A DNA stretch of 34,952 nucleotides from positions 1 through 34,952 of the forward strand of contig JAFXIB010000042.1 in the NCBI GenBank assembly GCA_017533505.1, given 5' to 3'. Position numbers and translations under genes: made by a program. This document shows, in pieces, positions 10,391 to 18,873 of the stretch. The notes under the pieces were generated by a model. The model saw nothing but the letters and a program-made list of their open reading frames with translations, had not been told where the DNA came from and searched no databases. This DNA is from Clostridia bacterium (GTDB taxonomy: Bacteria; Bacillota; Clostridia; Christensenellales; DTU072). Position 1 is the stretch's first letter; each line of letters begins with the position of its first letter.

Positions 10391-11434
10391 CTACTTGATG
10401 GTAATTTTTGTTTGAGACTTGACGATTTCGCCAAGAATATAAGCATCTTCGCCATTTGCCTTCAAGATTTCAACAGCCTTGTCTGCATCGTCCTTGCCAA
10501 CTACGATACTCATACCAACACCCATGTTGAAGGTATTGAACATATCTCTTTCATCAATGCCACCAACCTTTTGGATGAGTTTGAAGATGGGGAGTACTCT
10601 AACAGCACTCTTTTCGATAACAGCACCAAGACCATCTGGAATAGAGCGTGGAATATTCTCATAGAAGCCACCACCAGTGATGTGAGAAATACCCTTTACC
10701 TTAACTTGCTCCATGAGTGCAAGCACAGGCTTTACATATATTCTTGTGGGGGTAAGTAGTGTTTCGCCAAGAGATTTGCCACCAAGTTCTTCCTTGTAGC
10801 CATTAAGGTCTTTGTTTTCTACATCAAACACCTTTCTTACAAGAGAGAAACCATTGGAGTGTACACCTGATGATGGAAGCGCAATGATAACATCGCCTTC
10901 GCACATATTTTCCTTACGGATAACATTTGATTTATCAACAATACCTACTGCAAAACCTGCAAGGTCGTATTCATCTATGGGATAGAAACCAGGCATTTCT
11001 GCTGTTTCGCCACCGATAAGCTCTGCGCCAGATTGTACGCAACCTTCAGCAATGCCTTCTACGATAGAAGCAATCTTTTCGGGAACATTTTTGCCACAAG
11101 CAATGTAGTCCAAGAAGAACAAAGGCTTTGCGCCACAACATATAACATCATTTACGCTCATTGCTACACAGTCAATACCAACGGTATTGTGCTTGTCAAG
11201 TAGGAATGCAAGTTTGAGCTTTGTGCCTACACCATCAGTACCTGAAACCAAAACAGGATTTTTGTATCCAGTTAGGTCAAGTTCAAACAGACCACCAAAA
11301 CCACCTATATCGCTTGACTTGGATGTAACAATGGTCCTTGCGATATGCTTTTTCATGAGTTCAACTGCTTTGTAACCTGCAGTAATATCAACACCCGCTG
11401 CTGCGTATGCTTTTGATTGTGAATTTTCGTGCAT
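10391..11434 (-). CDS. purM: phosphoribosylformylglycinamidine cyclo-ligase (AIR synthetase)
   Basis: Closes FGAM to AIR with ATP, step 5. It has 347 residues, as usual. Motifs seen are [40 protein letters not shown] and [13 protein letters not shown]. The chosen start is [17 protein letters not shown], because GGAG lies 8 nt upstream and the alternative start at 11500 lies inside purF. The gap to the purF homologue is 10 nt and to the FNT gene 12 nt. Confidence 0.96.
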   Translation of the reverse strand: MHENSQSKAYAAAGVDITAGYKAVELMKKHIARTIVTSKSSDIGGFGGLFELDLTGYKNPVLVSGTDGVGTKLKLAFLLDKHNTVGIDCVAMSVNDVICCGAKPLFFLDYIACGKNVPEKIASIVEGIAEGCVQSGAELIGGETAEMPGFYPIDEYDLAGFAVGIVDKSNVIRKENMCEGDVIIALPSSGVHSNGFSLVRKVFDVENKDLNGYKEELGGKSLGETLLTPTRIYVKPVLALMEQVKVKGISHITGGGFYENIPRSIPDGLGAVIEKSAVRVLPIFKLIQKVGGIDERDMFNTFNMGVGMSIVVGKDDADKAVEILKANGEDAYILGEIVKSQTKITIK

Positions 11435-11444
11435 AATTATCTCC

Positions 11445-12872
11445 TTATTTTTCTTTTCCGTTCCAACAATATGTGCAAAGATTGCACTCGTCAATGCCAA
11501 TTGCCTCTACAAGGCCATCAAGAGATTGAAATTCAAGAGTGCTAAAGTGCATCTTTTTGCAGATAGCTTCTCTCATCTTCTTGCCCCTTTCGGTATTTGA
11601 ATCGGCATATTCTTCCAAATGATTGAGTCCCTCTTCTCCTTCAAGTTCAACGATGGTTCTGCGAGTGATTAGCTCCATATCTGATGTTGCTCTTGAGAAG
11701 TTTAGGTATTTACATCCATACATAATTGGTGGGCAAGCTGAACGAATATGTACGCTCTTTGCTCCGTGCTCATAAAGGAAGTCAACCGTTTCGCGTAGTT
11801 GAGTGCCTCTTACGATAGAGTCATCAACAAACAAAAGGTCCTTGCCGTTTATAAGGTCGTGTACGGGTATCTGCTTCATTTTTGCAATCCTATTGCGATC
11901 CACTTGGCTGTTTGGCATAAAACTACGAGCCCAAGTGGGAGTGTACTTGATGTAAGGGCGAGCAAATGGCACTTTGGATTGGTTGGCATATCCTATTGCG
12001 TGTGGAGTGCCACTGTCTGGTACGCCACTTACATAATCAAGCTTGAGATCTGGAAATTGCTCTTTGTCATTTTTAGCCATGCTTTCGCCATTGCGATAAC
12101 GCATAGTTTCTACATTGATACCTTCATAGCTTGTGGTTGGGTATCCATAGTAGGACCATAGGAAAGCACACATCTTCATTTCCTTGCGAGGCTCGGAAAG
12201 TGTAATTACCTCATTTGGAGTAATTTCTACAATTTCGCCTGGGCCAAGCTCGCGATACTTTTCATAGTCCATTTTCTCAAATGCATAGGACTCAAATGAA
12301 AAACAAAAACCATCTTCATTTTTACCAAGCTGTATGGGGAGTCTGCCCATCTTGTCGCGTGCAGCTATAACATTGCCACCCTCTTTGAGAATTACTATTG
12401 ATGCTGTGCCGTCAATGACATCGTTGGCAAACTTGATGCCATCAACAAAGTTATCCTTTTGACTAATCAAAGAAGCAACCAGCTCAACTTCGTTGATTCT
12501 ATTGCCGGTTGCTACGCTAAAATGTCCACCTGTGGTGTCCAAAAAGTTTTTGATAAGCTCTTCGTAATTGTTGATATTTCCAACAACACACATTGCAAAT
12601 GTGCCGAGCTTTGAGCGAATCATCAAGGGCTGTGGGTCGTAGTCACTTATACAACCTACAACTGTATTGCCCTTCATTTCTTCAAAAATATTTTCAAATT
12701 TAGTTCTAAATGGGGCATTTTGAATGTTATGAATTTTGCGTTGTAGCCCCAAGTCCTTATCATATGCTGCAAGTCCACCACGGCGTGTGCCGAGGTGGGA
12801 GTGATAGTCTGTGCCAAAAAACACATCACTCAAGCAGTCTTTTTTAGATACTATACCGAATATAGCTCCCAT
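11445..12872 (-). CDS. purF: amidophosphoribosyltransferase homologue lacking the glutaminase nucleophile
   Basis: PurF makes phosphoribosylamine from PRPP and glutamine, the committed step. The C-terminal transferase half is canonical: [13 protein letters not shown] and the PRPP loop [13 protein letters not shown] near residue 350. Cysteines stand near positions of the B. subtilis Fe4S4 ligands (about 234 in KMCAF, 386 in MYGCKY, 464-470 in CNLCTYC). The N-terminal half aligns as a glutaminase fold ([27 protein letters not shown]). However, the protein begins MGAIFGIVS: the Cys that should follow Met is Gly, and the Arg-bearing HVRYSTTG-type motif is CISDYDP. The start is certain: AAGGAG is 5 nt upstream and an in-frame stop lies just before it. 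It may use ammonia, or act beside a second PurF elsewhere. Confidence 0.85.
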   Translation of the reverse strand: MGAIFGIVSKKDCLSDVFFGTDYHSHLGTRRGGLAAYDKDLGLQRKIHNIQNAPFRTKFENIFEEMKGNTVVGCISDYDPQPLMIRSKLGTFAMCVVGNINNYEELIKNFLDTTGGHFSVATGNRINEVELVASLISQKDNFVDGIKFANDVIDGTASIVILKEGGNVIAARDKMGRLPIQLGKNEDGFCFSFESYAFEKMDYEKYRELGPGEIVEITPNEVITLSEPRKEMKMCAFLWSYYGYPTTSYEGINVETMRYRNGESMAKNDKEQFPDLKLDYVSGVPDSGTPHAIGYANQSKVPFARPYIKYTPTWARSFMPNSQVDRNRIAKMKQIPVHDLINGKDLLFVDDSIVRGTQLRETVDFLYEHGAKSVHIRSACPPIMYGCKYLNFSRATSDMELITRRTIVELEGEEGLNHLEEYADSNTERGKKMREAICKKMHFSTLEFQSLDGLVEAIGIDECNLCTYCWNGKEK

Positions 12873-12892
12873 AGTTGCTCCTTAATTTAGTA

Positions 12893-13579
12893 TTATGCAA
12901 AGAAGAGTTTTGAAAGAGTCATTGGGTCGATGTATTCACCGTTCTTGTAAACACGCATATTGCCTGATGCGATTTCGTCAATGAGCATTACGCTACCATC
13001 TTTGTCGTAACCAAACTCAAACTTGATGTCATAAAGATCAAGGCCCTTTTCTTTGAGGTCGCCTGCAACGATAGCAGTAATCTTTTGAGTCATATCTTTG
13101 ATGTCATCATATTGCTCGGATGTCATAACACCAAGGTCAATAAGGCCATCTTTGGTAACAAGTGGATCACCCTTTTCGTCATTTTTGAAGGTGGTTTCTA
13201 CATATGCAGGAAGGTCTTGACCGAGTGTGCAGTAGTCAGAGTATCTTCTATAGAAGCTACCAACAGCCTTATAGCGACAAATAACTTCCAAGCCCTTGCC
13301 GAATGCCTTTGCAGGAAGAACTTCCATAGTGGTATCTTGTAGGTTTGCAGAAATGTAATGAGTCTTGATACCTGCTTGATTGATTTTTTCAAAGAAGTAG
13401 ATTGACATACGAAGATTTACATCGCCAACACCTTCAATGGTGAGCCCTACTGCGTTTTCACCTGGATCAAATACGCCATCTTTACCAGTACAATCATCTT
13501 TGAACTTCAAAAGATAGTTGCCGTTGTCAAGAGCATAAACATTTTTGGTTTTGCCAGTGTATACAAGCTTGTTAGTCAT
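12893..13579 (-). CDS. purC: phosphoribosylaminoimidazole-succinocarboxamide synthase (SAICAR synthetase)
   Basis: Joins CAIR and aspartate with ATP to give SAICAR. At 228 residues it is slightly short for the family (about 235-240). It starts with YTGKTKNVY, the glycine-rich ATP loop region, and carries the family signature LYDIKFEFG near residue 190. The usual acidic-SPD-type second motif is replaced by [12 protein letters not shown], which I associate with a clostridial subgroup rather than decay. AAGGAG precedes the ATG. It lies second in the operon, 42 nt after purE. Confidence 0.94.
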   Translation of the reverse strand: MTNKLVYTGKTKNVYALDNGNYLLKFKDDCTGKDGVFDPGENAVGLTIEGVGDVNLRMSIYFFEKINQAGIKTHYISANLQDTTMEVLPAKAFGKGLEVICRYKAVGSFYRRYSDYCTLGQDLPAYVETTFKNDEKGDPLVTKDGLIDLGVMTSEQYDDIKDMTQKITAIVAGDLKEKGLDLYDIKFEFGYDKDGSVMLIDEIASGNMRVYKNGEYIDPMTLSKLFFA

Positions 13580-13621
13580 AAGTGGTTTCTCCTTAATTTA
13601 TAATTAAATATGATTTTTTGT

Positions 13622-14119
13622 TTATTTGTTGAATTCTGCTTCAATAGCATCATTTTTTTCAAGTACCTTTTGAGCATCATTTGCGCGCTTTGCATCAAGC
13701 TTTGCTCTCAACTCTTCGTCTTCGATTGCAAGCATTTGGATGGCAAGAAGTGCTGCATTTGCTGCGCCATTAACTGCAACCGTTGCAACTGGAATACCTG
13801 TTGGCATCATAACGGTAGAAAGAAGTGCGTCCATACCATCAAAGCAACTTGACTTGATTGGTATGCCGATTACTGGGAGTGTAGTGCGTGCTGCGATAGC
13901 ACCTGCAAGATGAGCTGCCATACCAGCAGCGCAGATGATTGCACCAAAGCCATTTGTGCGTGCATTAGACGCAAAAACGCCTGCTTCGTCAGGCGTTCTA
14001 TGTGCAGAGTAAACATGTACTTCGTACTTTACTCCAAAACTATCAAGCATATCGATGGCTTTTTTTACAACGGGAAGATCACTGTCGCTTCCCATAACAA
14101 TACCGATTTTTTTGCTCAT
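13622..14119 (-). CDS. purE: 5-(carboxyamino)imidazole ribonucleotide mutase or AIR carboxylase
   Basis: Produces CAIR. The 165 residues show MGSDSD (near residue 10), YSAHRTP and [10 protein letters not shown]. Class I mutases usually read AGGAAHLPG and work with PurK. Here the residues are AGMAAHLAG followed by [17 protein letters not shown], and no purK is in the operon, so a class II enzyme that carboxylates AIR directly is plausible; this is inference. The start is [13 protein letters not shown] lies 6 nt upstream, whereas the ATG at 14131 overlaps that ribosome binding site. It is the first gene after the ZTP riboswitch. Confidence 0.95.
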   Translation of the reverse strand: MSKKIGIVMGSDSDLPVVKKAIDMLDSFGVKYEVHVYSAHRTPDEAGVFASNARTNGFGAIICAAGMAAHLAGAIAARTTLPVIGIPIKSSCFDGMDALLSTVMMPTGIPVATVAVNGAANAALLAIQMLAIEDEELRAKLDAKRANDAQKVLEKNDAIEAEFNK

Positions 14120-14130
14120 ATCAACCTCCA

Positions 14131-14172
14131 TAAAAACAAAAATGGGCGCACTAATCTAAGATAAGTGCGCCC
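14131..14172 (-). terminator. riboswitch-controlled intrinsic terminator
   Basis: A 9-bp stem GGGCGCACT/AGTGCGCCC (14164-14172 with 14144-14152) is followed on the minus strand by ATTTTTGTTTTT. The 5' arm starts inside the final CUGGGC of the ZTP aptamer, so the two structures exclude each other. Ligand binding would therefore allow transcription into purE. Confidence 0.9.
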
Positions 14173-14243
14173 AGACGGTCGGCTTACAAGATGATCTGCT
14201 CCACTATGGTAATCCATAAAGTTCCGTCAGTCGCAGGTCACGC
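14169..14243 (-). ncRNA. ZTP (pfl) riboswitch aptamer controlling the purine operon
   Basis: The minus-strand RNA reads GCGUGACCUGCGACUGACGG, a helix UAUGG-AUU-ACCAUA, GUGGAGC and finally GCCGACCGUCUGGGC. These match the core of the pfl/ZTP class: GACUGACGG pairs with CCGUC in the last segment, and CUGGGC is the hallmark 3' end. It sits between a strong promoter and purE. ZTP riboswitches switch on purine and one-carbon genes when AICAR derivatives build up because 10-formyl-THF is short. That fits an operon carrying both transformylases, fhs and a formate-type channel. Confidence 0.92.
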
Positions 14244-14247
14244 ATTT

Positions 14248-14277
14248 AATATAACACGCGCGAAAAGATAAAGTCAA
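14248..14277 (-). promoter_or_regulatory. promoter of the purine operon
   Basis: On the minus strand TTGACT (14272-14277) and TATATT (14248-14253) are separated by 18 nt (17 to an alternative TTATAT). The predicted start of transcription is about 14241, right at the 5' end of the ZTP aptamer. Confidence 0.8.
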
Positions 14278-14317
14278 ATGAAAAATAGAGAGTCAAACAA
14301 AATCTTGCTTGTATAAA

Positions 14318-14342
14318 GAAAAAGCACCGAAGTGCTTTTTCT
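14318..14342 (-). terminator. terminator of feoAB
   Basis: The minus strand reads AAAAAGCAC-UUCG-GUGCUUUUU followed by CUUU: a UUCG-type tetraloop on a 9-bp stem, about 50 nt after the feoB stop codon. Confidence 0.85.
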
Positions 14343-14390
14343 TGTGCTAAATACATTTCTTATGGCTTGCGTATGTCTACGCGTGGTTTA

Positions 14391-16748
14391 TTATTTGTCT
14401 TTTTTGTTGGAACTGCATTGGTCTTTCATTGAGCAACCTGCACATCCACAGCCACAACCTATGCTCTTCTTTCTCTTTTTGAAAACCTTTTTTATGAGTG
14501 CTTTTGGAGCATTAAGGTTTAGCTTGCCTTTGTTATATAGGATAATAGCTACTATTGCTACTGCCCATACTGCGACAAAGATAAATACTGTCCACCACCA
14601 GCTACCGATAAGGTAAATCATGCTTGATACCAAATAGCTTGTTGCAATCCAGAAGATAAGAGTATATGTAAATTTCTTTTTGCTACCAAGCTCGCCCTTT
14701 GCTGCTGCAACTGCGGCAAAGCAAGGAATGGTTGTCATATTGAACACGATAAAGCTTATCATTGCAGGTACATTTGCCCCTGTTGCTTGTATCATAACTG
14801 CTACTTCTGCAATGCCTTCTTCGGTTCCTTCAAAGCCAGCAACGATGCAAGCTGCAAGAGTGCCAAATGTTGCGATAACATTTTCTTTTGCGATTAGACC
14901 AGTAATTGCGCCTACTGCAAATACCCAGCCCATTGAGCCAAGTTGACTACCAAAGCCCAAAGGAGTAAACAAAGGTTGGATAAGTCCACCAATCCCGGCA
15001 AGGATACTTTGGTCGATGTTTTCGTCAGACAAGAACTCCCATTTCCAGTTGAAGTGGCTGATGAACCAAACAACGATTGTAGAAATCAAAATGATGGTGA
15101 ATGCCTTTTGAATAAAGTGCTTTGCTTTATCCCAAAGGTGCAACATTAGGTTCCTAAATTGAGGACTATGATAATCGGGAAGCTCCATAATGAATGGTGG
15201 AATTTCGCCCTTCATGGTGGTTGCACGCATCAAAATGATTGCTACTATTGCTACTACAATACCGATAACATACATTCCATAAGTGATAAGGTCAGCATTG
15301 CCGATGCCAAACACTTGCATAATGCCACCTGCTACTGCAGTAAGGATAGGAAGCTTTGCACTACAGCTAAAGAATGGTATTACGCGAATAGTTGCTGTTC
15401 TTTCGTTTTCGTTTGCAAGGGTACGGGTGTTGACCATTGCTGGAACGGAACAACCAAAGCCCATAATCATTGGCATAAATGCACGACCACTCAAACCGAA
15501 CTTACGGAAGATTTTGTCAAGCATAAATGCTACACGCGCCATATATCCACTATCTTCAAGGAGTGAGAAGAATAGGAAAAGTAGTAGTATTTGTGGCAAG
15601 AAGCTGAGCACTGCAAAGATACCTGCAAAGATACCATCTGCAATGAAGCCTATGAGCCAATCTTGTGCGCCTGCTTGAGCAAGTCCAGCAGAAATTACTT
15701 CGCCAAGTGATGATGTTCCAAGGTCAAGTAGGTTAAATAGTATTACACCAGGAGATGCAAGTCCACCATCGCCAAACACACCTTCAAATGCTGTGCCTTC
15801 ACATGATACCCAATCTGCAAGAGGTCCAGCGCCCAACCATAGTAGGTTTTCACTAAATGTTAGGTGGAAAACTGCAAATAGAATGAGGAAAAATAGTGGT
15901 ATACCAAAATATTTGTGGGTGAATACTCTGTCTATTTTTTCTGACTTGGTTAGCTCGGTAACAGCTCTTGGCTTTTTGGTAAGAGTAGGAGAAAAGTGCC
16001 CTACTATGTACTTATATCTACTATCAGCAATCAATGCCTCGAAGTCATTGCCAAATAGCTCATCGTGGAAACCAGCCTTAAATTCTTCCACCATGTTTGC
16101 TGAATCTGGGTGCATATTGACTTCAAGCTCATCCATTTCAACAAGCTTTACTGCATGGAAGAGAGCATTTTCGACCTTTTGTCCAGAAAGTGCAATTCGG
16201 CAGTCATTAATAAGGTGAATGAGTGCAGTATTTTCGAGAACAGTCTTACTCTTGCGTTGTTGCTTTGATGCCTCATAAGCTCTGTCCATGAGCTCATTGA
16301 TACCCTTGCCACGAAGTGCAGAAATCTCTACGACTGGTAGTCCGATTTGAGCTTCAAGTGCCTTGGTATCAATCTTGTCGCCACGCTTTGTTAGTTCGTC
16401 CATCATATTGAGTGCGATAACAACTGGCACATCAATTTCCATGAGTTGAGTGGTGAGATATAAGTTACGCTCAAGGTTGGTTGCATCAACGATATTGATG
16501 ACACACTCTGGCTTTTCGTCAAGAATGTAATTACGAGAAATTACTTCTTCTGGAGTATATGGAGAAAGTGAATAGATACCAGGAAGGTCAACAATAGAAA
16601 TGGGCTCTGCACATTTTTTGTATGTACCCTCTTTTTTATCAACGGTAACGCCGGGCCAGTTGCCTACATGAGCAGTTGAGCCAGTAAGCGCATTAAACAA
16701 TGTGGTCTTACCACTATTAGGATTACCTGCTAATGCAAACTTAATCAT
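14391..16748 (-). CDS. feoB: ferrous iron transporter B with cysteine-rich tail
   Basis: Main Fe(II) permease of the inner membrane, with an N-terminal G domain. Visible G motifs are GNPNSGKTT (8-16), GVTVD, DLPGIYSL and NMMDE. The membrane part has the two paired gate motifs, GFGCSVPAM and CSAKLPIL. At 785 residues it is somewhat longer than typical. After the last membrane segment (WWWTVFIFVAVWAVAIVAII) comes a basic linker and the tail GCGCGCAGCSMKDQC. This looks like a fusion to the small FeoB-associated Cys-rich membrane protein often encoded separately in clostridia. It overlaps feoA by 4 nt (ATGA). Confidence 0.97.
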   Translation of the reverse strand: MIKFALAGNPNSGKTTLFNALTGSTAHVGNWPGVTVDKKEGTYKKCAEPISIVDLPGIYSLSPYTPEEVISRNYILDEKPECVINIVDATNLERNLYLTTQLMEIDVPVVIALNMMDELTKRGDKIDTKALEAQIGLPVVEISALRGKGINELMDRAYEASKQQRKSKTVLENTALIHLINDCRIALSGQKVENALFHAVKLVEMDELEVNMHPDSANMVEEFKAGFHDELFGNDFEALIADSRYKYIVGHFSPTLTKKPRAVTELTKSEKIDRVFTHKYFGIPLFFLILFAVFHLTFSENLLWLGAGPLADWVSCEGTAFEGVFGDGGLASPGVILFNLLDLGTSSLGEVISAGLAQAGAQDWLIGFIADGIFAGIFAVLSFLPQILLLFLFFSLLEDSGYMARVAFMLDKIFRKFGLSGRAFMPMIMGFGCSVPAMVNTRTLANENERTATIRVIPFFSCSAKLPILTAVAGGIMQVFGIGNADLITYGMYVIGIVVAIVAIILMRATTMKGEIPPFIMELPDYHSPQFRNLMLHLWDKAKHFIQKAFTIILISTIVVWFISHFNWKWEFLSDENIDQSILAGIGGLIQPLFTPLGFGSQLGSMGWVFAVGAITGLIAKENVIATFGTLAACIVAGFEGTEEGIAEVAVMIQATGANVPAMISFIVFNMTTIPCFAAVAAAKGELGSKKKFTYTLIFWIATSYLVSSMIYLIGSWWWTVFIFVAVWAVAIVAIILYNKGKLNLNAPKALIKKVFKKRKKSIGCGCGCAGCSMKDQCSSNKKDK

Positions 16749-16981
16749 TTTCTGCCCTCCATAACAACAACCTTTGCTTCGCTCTCGCGTAATGTAAGCT
16801 CGTATCCACGAATGGTAATTTCAATTGGGTCTCCCAATGGTGCGCGCTTACGAACTATGATATCAGCACTTGGCGTTACGCCCATATCGAAAAGACGACG
16901 ACGGATTTTGCCTTCCCCTTCTACGATTTTGACTTTGCCATACTCGCCGATTTTGTATTCGTTGAGTCTTTTTTCTTTCAT
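16745..16981 (-). CDS. feoA: ferrous iron transport protein A
   Basis: A 78-residue SH3-like cytoplasmic partner of FeoB. Typical features are the LNEYKIGEYGKVKIVEGEG start, RRRLFDMGVTPSADI, and APLGDPIEITIRGYELTLRESEA. The start at MKEKRL is chosen because GGGAG lies 8 nt upstream; a longer frame reaches 17059 but runs through the promoter. The stop codon overlaps the feoB start (ATGA), so translation is coupled. Confidence 0.95.
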   Translation of the reverse strand: MKEKRLNEYKIGEYGKVKIVEGEGKIRRRLFDMGVTPSADIIVRKRAPLGDPIEITIRGYELTLRESEAKVVVMEGRK

Positions 16982-17004
16982 ATATCTCTCCCAAAAACAA
17001 AATG

Positions 17005-17097
17005 TGAAACTTATTTCAGTTTTCGATAACATTATAAATATATGCTTTTTGATTGTCAAGTGTTCAAAATAAAAAATATGAAAAAAATTTCAGTTTT
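17005..17097. promoter_or_regulatory. two copies of a 19-bp near-palindromic element between feoA and tetR
   Basis: TGAAACTTATTTCAGTTTT (17005-17023) and TGAAAAAAATTTCAGTTTT (17079-17097) share 16 of 19 bases and the dyad TGAAA-N4-TTTCA. They flank the feoA promoter: one lies in its 5' leader, the other lies upstream of its -35 and next to the -35 of tetR. They are good candidates for operators of an iron or TetR regulator; the protein is not known. Confidence 0.6.
17031..17059 (-). promoter_or_regulatory. feoA promoter
   Basis: The minus strand carries TTGACA (17054-17059), a 17-nt spacer and TATAAT (17031-17036): a full sigma-A consensus. Repeated dyads lie on both sides of it. Confidence 0.9.
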
Positions 17098-17106
17098 ATA
17101 TTTTTG

Positions 17107-17135
17107 TTGCAAAATTTTATAAATCCATATATAAT
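17107..17135 (+). promoter_or_regulatory. tetR promoter, probably giving a leaderless transcript
   Basis: TTGCAA (17107-17112), 17 nt, TATAAT (17130-17135). The predicted start of transcription is at or 1-3 nt before the ATG at 17145, and no Shine-Dalgarno is present. Confidence 0.7.
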
Positions 17136-17144
17136 ATAGATATT

Positions 17145-17747
17145 ATGGCAGACTTAATTAGAACACCACAACAAAAGCGAAGCATAGACAAGAAAAATCG
17201 TATCATCGAAGCTGGATACGAGCTTTTTGCACGCGATGGATATTTTAATACCAACACTGCACAAATAGCAAAGCACGCTGGCGTATCAACAGGCATTGTA
17301 TACGGATACTTCCGTGATAAGAGAGATATTCTACTTGAAGTGCTATCCATATATATAGATAGAGTATTTACACCTGTTATGGATATCTTCGAAAACTTGC
17401 AAGCTCCCCTTGACTTTGAACCTTTGCTTGGCACAATAATTGACGAAACGGTATCAATACACAAAAACAATGATGCTATCCACGAGGCACTCCACTCTTT
17501 AAGCTCAACCGACGAAGCTGTCAGCAACAAGTTTTTAGAGCTTGAAAAGGATATGACCATGAATATCGTTGATACTCTAAAATCCATTGGATATGCTCCA
17601 GTTGATATTTATGAGCGCGTACACCTTGCAATGGAAACCATCCAGTCTTACGCACACGAATGTGTATACGATTTACACGATTATATAGATTATGATAAAA
17701 TGCGTGCAGGGGTAATAAAAATGCTACTACACCTATTCAACGACTAA
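17145..17747 (+). CDS. TetR/AcrR-family transcriptional regulator
   Basis: A 200-residue one-component repressor type. The N-terminal helix-turn-helix domain spans about residues 12-58: KKNRIIEAGYELFARDGY, then TAQIAKHAGVSTGIVYGYF with the classic GIVYGYF recognition helix and KRDILLEV. The C-terminal helical ligand domain (about 60-200) is unassigned. It is divergent from feoAB, and a repeated dyad lies between the two promoters, so it may control itself and perhaps feoAB. A terminator follows directly. The start is the ATG 9 nt from the -10 box. Confidence 0.92.
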   Translation: MADLIRTPQQKRSIDKKNRIIEAGYELFARDGYFNTNTAQIAKHAGVSTGIVYGYFRDKRDILLEVLSIYIDRVFTPVMDIFENLQAPLDFEPLLGTIIDETVSIHKNNDAIHEALHSLSSTDEAVSNKFLELEKDMTMNIVDTLKSIGYAPVDIYERVHLAMETIQSYAHECVYDLHDYIDYDKMRAGVIKMLLHLFND

Positions 17748-17752
17748 AAGAA

Positions 17753-17786
17753 AACGGAACGCAAATCGTTCCGTTTTTTTATTTTT
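17753..17786 (+). terminator. terminator of the tetR gene
   Basis: Stem AACGGAACG-CAAAT-CGTTCCGTT followed by TTTTTATTTTT; only 5 nt lie between the tetR stop codon and the stem. Confidence 0.9.
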
Positions 17787-17820
17787 AATATTCTATTTTG
17801 AATTGTTTGGAATACCTAAA

Positions 17821-18873
17821 CTAAATTTTTAACCACATTGCTGGACGAACACCACAAGCATAATCAAGGTTAACAGAACACTCGGTATCTCTACCAATTA
17901 TACCACTGAATGTTACACGATTGCCAAGGTTGGTATGTGAGCCACTTGTGCGCAACCACCAATCAGAATAGTAGCTGTTTTCTACCCTATTTGATTCCAT
18001 TCCACTTGCAACATTATAGTCACTGACAAGGGTTGCCATAACAAAATTATCTTCTACGATAAGGTTATATTCGTCCTTGGTTGCTTCCCAATATGAAAGC
18101 ACAAATAGTCTATCTCTTGAGCTTGTCATCAAGCCTTGTGTTGCTACATAAGCACTCTCACCAGGTCTATTCAAAACGGTGCTTTCAAGTATAGATTGCT
18201 TTTCGCGCAAACTGAATATTTCGGCATAAAGCGTGTCGTTGAGATAGGTGCGAAGTTCACTCTCTGCGTAGTCGTGGGAGTTATATTGCGTGCCATTGAG
18301 TTTACCAAGAGCATTGTAGGACCCTGTTGGATTGAAGCAATGCTTTGCAACAACGGTATCACATAGCAAGAAAGCATTTCCGTCTTTGACTTCAAGCACT
18401 CTCCAACGAAGTTTGTCTATAGTAAAAAAGTAATTCTTGTCCTTTTCTGTGTTTAAGCCATTAGATAGTCTTTTGCCAGCAGTTTGCTCGTTGACCGTTA
18501 CCATAGCATAGTCTACACCAGCATAGGTATAGTATCCCTTTTCGTTTGGAGCAAGCTGTGACGATGCAACCAAGTTTTGTAACACCTTGGTTATTTCCTG
18601 ACTTGCAGCCTTTTGGGGCATTGCACCATAGTAAATATATCTTACGCCATCAATGGTTTCTTCGGTATAGTCAGCGCGTGGAATGACAACTTCTTGATTG
18701 TTATCATCATCGCCATCATCATTTGCGTTATCATTATTGTCCGTTGAGGGTGGAACTATACCTTCGTCAGTTTGATTGCCACTGTCATCAACTTCATCGT
18801 TGCACGCAACAATTCCACCTATTACGGTAAAGCATAGCGCAAGTATCAAAATGTAAGTTAATATCTTTTTCAT
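17821..18873 (-). CDS. lipoprotein with a DUF6273-like domain
   Basis: A 350-residue exported lipoprotein. The signal peptide MKKILTYILILALCFTVIGG ends in the lipobox GIVAC (Cys near residue 24). An acidic Asp/Asn linker (about 25-62) tethers the domain to the membrane. The C-terminal part shows the pattern I associate with DUF6273: LRWRVLEVKDGNAFLLCD, ESELRTYLND, RDRLFVLSYWEA, DWWLRTSG and the end GVRPAMWLKI. The function of that domain is not known to me; it is common in surface proteins of gut Clostridia. The ATG has no Shine-Dalgarno and lies 6 nt from a TATCCT -10 box (18880-18885) with TTGTAT 17 nt upstream. Confidence 0.75.
   Translation of the reverse strand: MKKILTYILILALCFTVIGGIVACNDEVDDSGNQTDEGIVPPSTDNNDNANDDGDDDNNQEVVIPRADYTEETIDGVRYIYYGAMPQKAASQEITKVLQNLVASSQLAPNEKGYYTYAGVDYAMVTVNEQTAGKRLSNGLNTEKDKNYFFTIDKLRWRVLEVKDGNAFLLCDTVVAKHCFNPTGSYNALGKLNGTQYNSHDYAESELRTYLNDTLYAEIFSLREKQSILESTVLNRPGESAYVATQGLMTSSRDRLFVLSYWEATKDEYNLIVEDNFVMATLVSDYNVASGMESNRVENSYYSDWWLRTSGSHTNLGNRVTFSGIIGRDTECSVNLDYACGVRPAMWLKI

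Noticed and set aside
11435..11500. Longer N-terminus of purM
   Set aside because: It overlaps the end of the PurF homologue; GGAG before the ATG at 11434 fits the normal PurM length.
14169..14243. The leader before purE as a guanine riboswitch
   Set aside because: Guanine riboswitches are the common choice upstream of pur operons, but the GACUGACGG and GCCGACCGUCUGGGC segments are of the ZTP class and no purine three-way junction is present.
17117..17587. A 156-codon minus-strand open frame
   Set aside because: It is antisense to the well-supported tetR gene, has no ribosome site and is a codon shadow.
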